Source: Gemmatimonadota bacterium
GTDB taxonomy: Bacteria; Gemmatimonadota; Gemmatimonadetes; Palauibacterales; Palauibacteraceae
Reading direction: 5' to 3'
Length of the DNA stretch: 18,708 nt
NCBI GenBank assembly: GCA_023554435.1
Contig: JAMJQV010000073.1
Location: 1-18,708 of the forward strand
Part shown: one piece after another, positions 7,233-13,480 of the stretch
How the letters are laid out: the number at the start of each line of letters is the position of its first letter
Position numbering within the stretch: the first letter of the stretch is position 1
Program-made: the position numbers and the translations under genes
Notes under the pieces: generated by a model
Seen by the model: the letters and a program-made list of their open reading frames with translations, nothing else
Told to the model about the DNA's origin: nothing
Database searches by the model: none

Positions 7233-7411
7233 TGAATCCCGTGATTCAGCAGGCTTCGGAATCCATTGGAATGGGCGGGATGGCGACCATCCTGACCCTT
7301 CTGTTCATGGTCGCGTTCGCCGCCTGGGTTTGGTACGCCTACACCCCCAGGAACAGGAAGAAGTTCGAGGACGCGGCCCTGCTGCCCTTCGAGGAGGGAG
7401 TCGACAGGTGA
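7232..7411 (+). CDS. ccoQ: cbb3-type oxidase small subunit CcoQ
   Basis: A 59-residue single-pass membrane protein. A hydrophobic helix (ATILTLLFMVAFAAWVWYAY) is followed by the basic and acidic tail TPRNRKKFEDAALLPFEE, which matches the usual CcoQ pattern of W-x-Y-x-Y-x-P, basic residues, then FE-AA-LPF. CcoQ/FixQ stabilises the oxidase and its association with CcoP. It begins within the ccoO stop codon and ends in GTGA, overlapping the GTG start of ccoP. Its position between ccoO and ccoP confirms the assignment. Confidence 0.93.
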   Translation: MNPVIQQASESIGMGGMATILTLLFMVAFAAWVWYAYTPRNRKKFEDAALLPFEEGVDR

Positions 7412-7986
7412 GCAAGGACACGAATCGGGTGCTCGGCCATGCCGACGAGAGCGACGGCATCGAGGAATATGACAACCCGCTCCCCGACTGGTGGCTGGGG
7501 CTACTGTGGTTCACGGTGATCTGGGCCGTGGCCTACGGGGTGCACTATCACTTCATCGGGAATCGATCGCAGGAGGGCCGCCTGGCTGCCGAGATGCAGG
7601 CCGCCGAGGTGCAGTGGCCGGTGGAAGCGGCCGCTGCCGTGTCATTCGCGATCACACCCGAGGCGGTGGCCGCCGGTGAGGCGATCTATACGCAGAACTG
7701 CGCCATGTGCCACGGTGCGGAGCTGGAAGGTGGTATCGGTACGGCATTGAACGATACCGAGTGGATCCACGGCCACGATTCGGAAGACGTGATCCGGATC
7801 ATCACGGAGGGAGTGCCGGAGAAGGGCATGCTCACCTGGGGGCCGATACTCGGACCCGAGAAGGTCAACCAGGTGGCAGCGTACGTACTGGACAAGAACC
7901 TGGAGTACGTGGGAGAGGACGCATACTCGGAAGCGCCCGCCGAGTCGGCCGAGGGCGAGAACTCCGAAGAGGGCGGCGAGGGTTAA
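7408..7986 (+). CDS. ccoP: cbb3-type oxidase subunit III, short one-heme CcoP
   Basis: Cytochrome c subunit that receives electrons for the cbb3 oxidase; 192 residues. The FixP_N-type N-terminus is clear (EEYDNPLPDWWLGLLWFTVI), with one transmembrane helix at about residues 30-50. A single cytochrome c domain follows, with CAMCH at 98-102 and a probable axial methionine in KGMLTWGPILG. The C-terminus is an acidic Glu/Ser tail. Canonical CcoP has about 300 residues and two heme c sites; only one CxxCH is present here and no break in the frame explains the loss. I chose GTG 7408 because GAGGAGGGAG (7391-7400) is a strong ribosome binding site and the GTG overlaps the ccoQ stop. An ATG further upstream in this frame lies inside ccoQ. 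Confidence 0.95.
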   Translation: MSKDTNRVLGHADESDGIEEYDNPLPDWWLGLLWFTVIWAVAYGVHYHFIGNRSQEGRLAAEMQAAEVQWPVEAAAAVSFAITPEAVAAGEAIYTQNCAMCHGAELEGGIGTALNDTEWIHGHDSEDVIRIITEGVPEKGMLTWGPILGPEKVNQVAAYVLDKNLEYVGEDAYSEAPAESAEGENSEEGGEG

Positions 7987-8034
7987 TAGAGCGGGGCCGG
8001 GCGCCCGCCGGACGGCTCGCCGTAAGGGATAGAC

Positions 8035-9378
8035 GTGCTGGGTTTCTCAAACACGCGGGATTGGGTGTATCCGCAGTCCATCAAGGGCCGGTTCATGACG
8101 ATCCGGCGATGGACGTTCCTCGGCCTGCACCTGCTGCTCCTGATCACCCCGTGGATCACGGTGAACGGCAACCCGGCGTTTCGGGTGGACCTTCCCGCGC
8201 GCCGCGTCTTCCTGTTCGGCAACATCTTCACCGCGTCCGACACGATCTTCCTGCTGCTGGTGCTGTGGTTTCTCGCCTTCTCCCTGTTCTTCTTCACCGC
8301 CGTGTTTGGTCGCATCTGGTGCGGGTACGCGTGTCCGCAGACCGTCTTCCTGGAGTCCTGGATCCGGCCGATCGAGCTGTGGATCGAAGGCGACCGGCTG
8401 ACGCGGAAGCGAAGAGACACGAAGGGTTGGACCTTCGACCGGGCCTGGCGGAAGGCCGCCAAGTGGTCCGTGTTCCTCGCGGTCTCGGTGTTCCTGGCGA
8501 TGGCCGGGATGAGCATTTTCGCCGGAGCGCGAGAGTTATGGACCGGGCAGGCCGGGCCGGTCGAGTACTCGCTGACCGCGATCTTCACCTTCTTCTGGTT
8601 CTGGGACTTCACGTGGTTCCGCGAGCAGTTCTGCAGCTACGTGTGTCCGTACGCTCGATTCCAGAGCGCCCTGGCAGACGACGAGTCGCTGACGGTCAGC
8701 TATATCCCCCAGCGCGGCGAGCCCCGCGAGGCCGGCAAGCAGGCGGCACTCGACGGCCGGTGCATCGACTGCAACAAGTGCGTGGCCGTGTGTCCGCAGG
8801 GCATCGACATCCGGGACGGATTCCAGCTCGAATGCATCCAGTGTGCCCGCTGCATCGACGCATGCGTAAGCGTAATGGGGCAGCTGGGTCACCGGACGCT
8901 GGTCGAGTACTCGACGATCGCCGAATCCGAGGGCCGAACCGTGCGCCGCTGGCGACCGCGCACCTTCGTATACGGGGCGATCCTGGTTGCGATCATCGCC
9001 ACGGGTGGTGTACTTCTGGCTCAACGCGTGCCGTTCGAGGCGACCGTGAACCGGGCGCCGGGCTCGCTGTACACGGTCGATACCGACGGCTCGACGCGGA
9101 ATACCTTCCTGTTGAAGATCACGAACAAGGATCCGGGCCAGACCCCGGTCAAGTACGACATCGAAGTGTCCGGGCTGGCCGGCGCTGAGGTGATCACGCA
9201 GCCGGTCGAGCTCGGTTCCACCGAGACTCGAACGGTGCCCCTGATCGTACGCGTTCCGCCCTCTTCGGACCTCGTCCGGACCACGCCGTTCGAGGTGAGC
9301 GTTACCGATGGCGATGGAGAGATCGTGCTTCATCCCACGTTCAAGACTGGAGCGGAGATTGGCTCAACCGGTCCGTAA
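8035..9378 (+). CDS. ccoG: cbb3 oxidase assembly protein CcoG (FixG-type membrane ferredoxin)
   Basis: Membrane iron-sulfur protein of 447 residues. CcoG is established as a cupric reductase that supplies Cu(I) for cbb3 assembly. Several transmembrane helices lie in the first 210 residues. Membrane cysteine motifs are WCGYACP (95-101) and CSYVCPYARFQ. Two [4Fe-4S] clusters are bound by CIDCNKCVAVCP (243-254) and CIQCARCIDACV (267-278). A further transmembrane helix lies near 305-327, followed by an Ig-like periplasmic domain (NTFLLKITNKDP...), the usual C-terminus of the family. GTG 8035 is preceded by AAGGGA (8024-8029), 5 bases away. It follows ccoP by 48 bp. Its 3' end overlaps the short fixH by about 20 bp. 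Confidence 0.96.
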   Translation: MLGFSNTRDWVYPQSIKGRFMTIRRWTFLGLHLLLLITPWITVNGNPAFRVDLPARRVFLFGNIFTASDTIFLLLVLWFLAFSLFFFTAVFGRIWCGYACPQTVFLESWIRPIELWIEGDRLTRKRRDTKGWTFDRAWRKAAKWSVFLAVSVFLAMAGMSIFAGARELWTGQAGPVEYSLTAIFTFFWFWDFTWFREQFCSYVCPYARFQSALADDESLTVSYIPQRGEPREAGKQAALDGRCIDCNKCVAVCPQGIDIRDGFQLECIQCARCIDACVSVMGQLGHRTLVEYSTIAESEGRTVRRWRPRTFVYGAILVAIIATGGVLLAQRVPFEATVNRAPGSLYTVDTDGSTRNTFLLKITNKDPGQTPVKYDIEVSGLAGAEVITQPVELGSTETRTVPLIVRVPPSSDLVRTTPFEVSVTDGDGEIVLHPTFKTGAEIGSTGP

Positions 9379-9514
9379 GTTCGACCGGCTGCTGTGGCCG
9401 ATCATGATCATCGTGGGCCTGTTGATCGTGGTCATCATGAACGCGGTGTTCATCTACGTGGCCGTATCCGACCGGGATGAAGTGGTCCCGTCGTACCACA
9501 CGGAATCGCGCTGA
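9359..9514 (+). CDS. ccoH: Short FixH/CcoH-like cbb3 assembly protein (membrane segment only)
   Basis: A 51-residue single-pass membrane protein. The segment WPIMIIVGLLIVVIMNAVFI, followed by VPSYHTES, resembles the N-terminus of FixH/CcoH (hydrophobic helix with NAVFIY, then a 'VV..YY' region). FixH is required for cbb3 assembly and normally sits between ccoG and ccoI, as here. Ordinary FixH has about 150-170 residues with a periplasmic domain; that domain is absent and the next gene starts at the stop codon. I prefer the TTG at 9359, with GGAG motifs just upstream (9349-9357). An in-frame ATG at 9308 would add 17 residues and overlap ccoG further. The assignment rests on position plus this short similarity. 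Confidence 0.65.
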   Translation: MAQPVRKFDRLLWPIMIIVGLLIVVIMNAVFIYVAVSDRDEVVPSYHTESR

Positions 9515-11796
9515 TCACCTCCCGCTGTCCCCACTGCGGCACCCCCGTCGAAGGCCCGGAGGACACGTGGTGCTGCCACGGGTGTGAGATGGCGGCTGCC
9601 ATCATCCGGGGTGCCGGCCTCGAGCGCTACTACCAGGATCGCGAGGAGTACGCCCCCCGACCCGGTCCGCTGCGACCGGGCTGGGACACGGTGCCCGTTA
9701 CGATCTGCGACGACGGCAGCGCGGAAGTTCGGCTGGTCTTCGATGGCCTGCGCTGCGCCTCGTGCGTGTGGGTGACCGAGCACATCCTGCAGGCCACCCC
9801 CGGTGTCGAAGAGGCCACCGTGAGCTACGCCACGGGGCGGGCGAGCCTGCGGTGGGATCCCGACGCGGTGGATCTCGGCACCCTGGCCGGGAAGGTGGCA
9901 GCGCTCGGTTACCGGCCACGTCTTCTCGGCGAGGAGAGCAAGCCGGACCAGGGTCTCGTCATCCGGCTCGGGGTGGCGACGTTCGCCGCCATGAACATCA
10001 TGCTGATGTCGGCGGCGCTCTACCTGGGCTGGGTGTCCGCCATGGAAGAACGCTACGCGGCGTTGTTCCGCTGGGCGTCATTGGTTCTCGTGACGCCCGT
10101 GGCGCTGTGGTGCGCCGAGCCGTTCTTCTCCGGAGCCATCCAGGGGTTGAAGAACCGCGTCCTCCACATGGACCTCCCGATCGCACTGGCCGTGGCCGTC
10201 CTGTACGTGCACGGCCTGATATCAACCGTTGTCGGAACCGACACGTACTTCGATTCGCTTTCCATGCTCATCGCCTTGCTGCTCGCCGGCCGCATGCTGG
10301 AGGGACGGGGACGGCGGCGAGCCGCTGAGGCGGCGGTCTCTCTGGCGGCGGCCCTCCCAGCCACCGCCCGCAGGCGCGCGGGAGACCTGGGAGATGCGGT
10401 GGAAGTCGTCCCCGCCGGCGACCTGCTCCCGGGCGACCTGATCGACGTGGGCGCGGGCGAGGAGTTCGCCGCGGACGGCGTGGTGGAGGATGGCGAAGCG
10501 ACGGTGCGCCTGGCCCTGATCACCGGCGAGGCCGAGCCCGTGCTCGTTTCGGCCGGAGACGAGGTGGTCTCGGGCGCCGTGCTGGTAGACGGAAACCTCA
10601 CCGTCCGGGTGGAGCGGGTGGGGGATGAGACCACTCTCCAGCGCATGGCCGCGGACCTCAGAGCCGCTGCGGATCGTCCGGTACGCCTCTCCACGGCGGA
10701 TCGCATCGCGCCCTGGTTCACGGCGGCGACCCTGGTCGCGGCGACCCTGACGGTGACCGGCTGGCTGCTGGCGGGGGATGGCGGAACGGCCCTCCGGGCC
10801 TGCGTTGCCGTGCTCGTGGTGGCCTGCCCGTGCGCTCTGGCCCTCTCACGACCGCTCGCCGCCGCCGCCGGCCTCGGAGCAGCGGCACGCCGGGGGCTGT
10901 TGTTCCGTTCCGCCGACGGTCTTCTCGACCTGGTGGAGGTGGACACGGTCGGCCTCGACAAGACCGGAACCGTCACGGAGGGAGACCTCACGGTGGTCAC
11001 CGCCGACGAAACCACGCTGCGCATCGCCGCCGGCCTGGAGCGCTTCAGCATGCACCCCATCGCGCGAGCCATCGTGGACGAGGCGGTCGAGCGCGGCATC
11101 CCGCTGCCCCGGGCCGAGGCCGTGCGCGAGACGCCCGGAACAGGAGTGTCGGGACGCGTGGACGGCCTGGACTGGGAGCTCGCGGCCGGCGGACCCGGCG
11201 AGGTCGTTCTTTCGGGTGAGAGCGGGGAAGCCGGACGCATCCGCCTGGGCGACGCGGTCCGCTCGGACTCCGCCGAGGCCATCGGTCAGCTCGTGGATCG
11301 CGGGCTGGAAGTGGTCCTGCTCACCGGCGATCACGAGGACGTGGCCGCGAGAATCGCGGAGCAGGCCGGTGTCACCCAAGTGCGGGCGCAAGTGGACCCG
11401 GCGGCAAAGGCGGCCTGGGTGCGGGCTGGACAGGAACGCGGGAGCCAGGTCCTGTTTGCCGGGGATGGCCTGAATGACGGCCCTGCGCTGGCTGCGGCTG
11501 ACGTGGGCGTCGCGATGGGCACCGGCGCTGCGAGCAGCGTACTGGTGGCGGACGGAGTGATTTCCACCTGGTCCCTCAAGCCCCTCGTCTCGGGCTTCCA
11601 GGCCGCCGCGGCCTGTGAACGGGCCATCAGGTGGAACCAGCGACGGTCGATCGCCTACAACATCGTGGCCGTGAGTGCGGCTGCCGCGGGATGGATCAAC
11701 CCGCTGGTGGCCGCCATCCTGATGCCGGCGTCGAGCGCCATGGTGATCTGGGGCTCGTCCCGAATTGAGGCCAGCATGAGCGACGCACGAACATGA
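9511..11796 (+). CDS. ccoI: Copper-transporting P1B-type ATPase CcoI/FixI for cbb3 oxidase assembly
   Basis: Cu(I)-exporting P-type ATPase that provides copper for the CuB site; about 761 residues. An N-terminal metal-binding domain has C6-x2-C9 (CPHCG), CC at 21-22 and C25, followed by GLERYYQDR. This layout is typical of FixI/CcoI. An HMA domain contains CASC (82-85). The membrane Cu site is C439-P-C441 (ACPCALALS). The phosphorylated aspartate is D483 in DKTGTVTEG, and the hinge motif is GDGLNDGPALAAAD near 651. The first ATG (9589) would remove the cysteine-rich domain, yet the frame continues upstream in perfect family register. No ATG, GTG or TTG occurs back to the in-frame TGA at 9478. 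I therefore propose CTG 9511, which overlaps the fixH stop (CTGA), has GGA 6 bases upstream and may depend on coupling. Its stop overlaps ccoS. Confidence 0.92.
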   Translation: MITSRCPHCGTPVEGPEDTWCCHGCEMAAAIIRGAGLERYYQDREEYAPRPGPLRPGWDTVPVTICDDGSAEVRLVFDGLRCASCVWVTEHILQATPGVEEATVSYATGRASLRWDPDAVDLGTLAGKVAALGYRPRLLGEESKPDQGLVIRLGVATFAAMNIMLMSAALYLGWVSAMEERYAALFRWASLVLVTPVALWCAEPFFSGAIQGLKNRVLHMDLPIALAVAVLYVHGLISTVVGTDTYFDSLSMLIALLLAGRMLEGRGRRRAAEAAVSLAAALPATARRRAGDLGDAVEVVPAGDLLPGDLIDVGAGEEFAADGVVEDGEATVRLALITGEAEPVLVSAGDEVVSGAVLVDGNLTVRVERVGDETTLQRMAADLRAAADRPVRLSTADRIAPWFTAATLVAATLTVTGWLLAGDGGTALRACVAVLVVACPCALALSRPLAAAAGLGAAARRGLLFRSADGLLDLVEVDTVGLDKTGTVTEGDLTVVTADETTLRIAAGLERFSMHPIARAIVDEAVERGIPLPRAEAVRETPGTGVSGRVDGLDWELAAGGPGEVVLSGESGEAGRIRLGDAVRSDSAEAIGQLVDRGLEVVLLTGDHEDVAARIAEQAGVTQVRAQVDPAAKAAWVRAGQERGSQVLFAGDGLNDGPALAAADVGVAMGTGAASSVLVADGVISTWSLKPLVSGFQAAAACERAIRWNQRRSIAYNIVAVSAAAAGWINPLVAAILMPASSAMVIWGSSRIEASMSDART

Positions 11797-11927
11797 ACTC
11801 CATCTTCTTTCTCCTGCCGATCGCGCTGATCCTGGGCGGCATCTTCGCCGCGCTGTTCGTCAAAGCCGCTCGCGACGGGCAGTTCGACGACCTGGACGAT
11901 CCCCCGGAGCGCATGCTGCACGATTGA
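11793..11927 (+). CDS. ccoS: cbb3-type oxidase assembly protein CcoS
   Basis: A 44-residue single-pass membrane protein. CcoS is required for cofactor insertion into the cbb3 oxidase. The helix SIFFLLPIALILGGIFAALF is followed by the conserved tail KAARDGQFDDLDDPPERML, the diagnostic G-Q-F/Y-D-D-L-D-x-P pattern of CcoS/FixS. It starts in an ATGA overlap with the ccoI stop, so it is probably translationally coupled. It is the last gene of the operon; no strong hairpin terminator follows before the next candidate promoter at 11946. Confidence 0.95.
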   Translation: MNSIFFLLPIALILGGIFAALFVKAARDGQFDDLDDPPERMLHD

Positions 11928-11945
11928 GCAAGTTACGGGACCTCA

Positions 11946-11974
11946 TTGCTTTCCCCCGCCGCAGCTACGATACT
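11946..11974 (+). promoter_or_regulatory. Candidate promoter for the PKD/cytochrome lipoprotein gene
   Basis: TTGCTT (11946-11951) and GATACT (11969-11974) are separated by 17 bp and match sigma70-type hexamers at 3/6 and 4/6 positions. Transcription would start near 11981, leaving about 117 bases of leader before the ATG at 12098. No other feature is apparent in that leader. Confidence 0.35.
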
Positions 11975-12097
11975 CGTGCTTCCGGATACCGACGCTCCGA
12001 GGCAACGGTCACCGAACACATTCTCAGGCCCTGAACGACCGGTCGCTGTCCGGAATCGTGTTTTTGCGTCAGGGTCAGTTCGCAGGAGATGTACGCA

Positions 12098-13270
12098 ATG
12101 AAGTTCAGATTCAGTTTTGCATTGGTCGCGCTCGCGCTCGTGTCTGCCGGTTGCGGAGATGACGATCCGGCGCCGGCGACCACAGGCTCAATCGGCGTCA
12201 CCACGGTGACGACCGGCGACGACATCGACGCGGATGGCTACACGCTCAGCGTCGACGGCAACGACGCGGGGGCCATTGGTGTGAACGCGGTCGTCGTCAT
12301 CCCCGACCTCGCGCCCGGCACGTACTCGGTTGGCCTGAACGGCGTCGCCGCCAACTGCGCGGTTCTGCCCAATCCCCGTGACGTGGACGTCACCGCGGGC
12401 CTGACGGAGAACACGCAGTTCGACGTGGCCTGTGCGCAGCTCAACCAGCCGCCGATGGCTGACGCGGGCGATGACCAGACGGTCACGGATGCAGACGACA
12501 GCGGCGACGAGGATGTGATGTTGGATGGATCCGGCAGCACGGACTCGGACGGCACGATCGTTAGCTGGTCGTGGGCTGTCGAAGGCGCCGAGATTGCTAC
12601 GGGCGAGATGGCCACCGTCTCCTTCGCCGTTGGCGTCACCTCGGTCGCTCTCACCGTGACGGACGACGAGGGAGCTACCGACACGGACATCGTGACGATC
12701 ACGGTGGAGGCCTTCGTCGGGAATCAGGATCCGACCGCCGATGCCGGTCCGGACCAGACGGTCACGGATGCCGACAACAGTGGCGACGAGGACGTGACGC
12801 TCGACGGCTCGGCCAGCGTCGATGCCGACGGGACGATCGTGAGCTGGTCGTGGGCCGAGGGTGGAGCCGAGATCGCGACCGGCGAGATGCCTGTCGTGAA
12901 CTTCGCCGTGGGCGCATACACGGTCACGCTGACCGTCACGGACGACGAAGGGGCCACGAGCACCGACGATGTCCTCATCACCGTGAACGCTCCGACGGTG
13001 TTCTTCGCGGCGGACATCCTTCCGTACTTCGAAACGAACTGCACGTCGTGTCACGGCGCGACCAACCAGTTTGCTGGCGTGCGGCTCGACAGCTACGCGG
13101 CCGTCTTGACGGCCGGCAACAATGGACCGCTTGTCGTTCCCGGAGACTCAGCGGATCCGTTGGCCACCCTCGTTCCGAAGTTGGAGTCGGGTCACCAGGG
13201 AGCGCCGCACGGGACCACCGTTATTCAGGATACCAAGGATTGGATCGACGAAGGCGCGTTGGACAACTGA
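12098..13270 (+). CDS. Lipoprotein with two PKD domains and a C-terminal cytochrome c-like heme site
   Basis: A 390-residue exported lipoprotein. Residues 1-19 are a type II signal peptide ending in the lipobox VSAGC (Cys19). A beta-rich domain follows (about 30-110, with VTTGDDIDADGYTLSVDG and ending FDVAC). Two tandem PKD domains follow at about 116-204 and 209-297 (WSWAVEGAEI and WSWAEGGAEI; ALTVTDDEGAT and TLTVTDDEGAT). The C-terminal 90 residues start FAADILPYFETNCTSCHGA, with CxxCH at 315-319. This region resembles planctomycete-type cytochrome c domains, in which the heme peptide stands in an ILP-F-x-NC-x-x-CHG context. I chose ATG 12098 because AGGAG (12084-12088) is 9 bases upstream; the ATG at 12089 would abut that site. 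The role is unknown: surface-bound electron transfer or polymer binding fits the domains. It stands alone between a candidate promoter and a UUCG hairpin. Confidence 0.85.
   Translation: MKFRFSFALVALALVSAGCGDDDPAPATTGSIGVTTVTTGDDIDADGYTLSVDGNDAGAIGVNAVVVIPDLAPGTYSVGLNGVAANCAVLPNPRDVDVTAGLTENTQFDVACAQLNQPPMADAGDDQTVTDADDSGDEDVMLDGSGSTDSDGTIVSWSWAVEGAEIATGEMATVSFAVGVTSVALTVTDDEGATDTDIVTITVEAFVGNQDPTADAGPDQTVTDADNSGDEDVTLDGSASVDADGTIVSWSWAEGGAEIATGEMPVVNFAVGAYTVTLTVTDDEGATSTDDVLITVNAPTVFFAADILPYFETNCTSCHGATNQFAGVRLDSYAAVLTAGNNGPLVVPGDSADPLATLVPKLESGHQGAPHGTTVIQDTKDWIDEGALDN
12443..12988 (+). repeat. Tandem duplication of a PKD domain (two ~89-residue copies, 279-bp period)
   Basis: Copy 1 (about 12443-12709) and copy 2 (about 12722-12988) encode the same domain. 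Both share NQ-P-ADAG-DQTVTDAD-SGDEDV, DGTIVSWSWA, GAEIATGEM and LTVTDDEGAT. Many stretches are nearly identical at the DNA level, for example the one encoding DQTVTDAD, so the duplication looks recent or homogenised. Confidence 0.85.
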
Positions 13271-13295
13271 TGGACTTGCACTGACGGCCAACCGC

Positions 13296-13321
13296 GCTGC
13301 CCGGGCTTCGGCCCGGGTAGC
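13296..13321 (+). terminator. Strong UUCG hairpin after the PKD lipoprotein gene
   Basis: CCCGGGC (13300-13306) and GCCCGGG (13311-13317) pair around a TTCG tetraloop. The stem extends to about 11 bp with GCTG on the left and TAGC on the right (one G-U pair). It lies 26 bp after the lipoprotein stop. There is no T-run after it, so it may be a transcript-stabilising 3' hairpin or a terminator without a U-tract. Confidence 0.6.
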
Positions 13322-13480
13322 CGGTCTGCCGGAATTTGCGACACAAAGGCGTTTCATCTGAAAACGTCTTCCGCCCACGACCGCCCTCCGATTCGCACGA
13401 AACCCGGGTTCCTCCCTATCTTCTCCGATCTCGTTTCGGCAGAGGCGCCGTGAGGACCAACTCAATGCGACGGGGAGCGG

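Noticed and set aside
7987..8034. CGGGCGCCCG palindrome between ccoP and ccoG as an internal terminator
   Set aside because: It has no loop or T-run, and the gene order is that of one operon.
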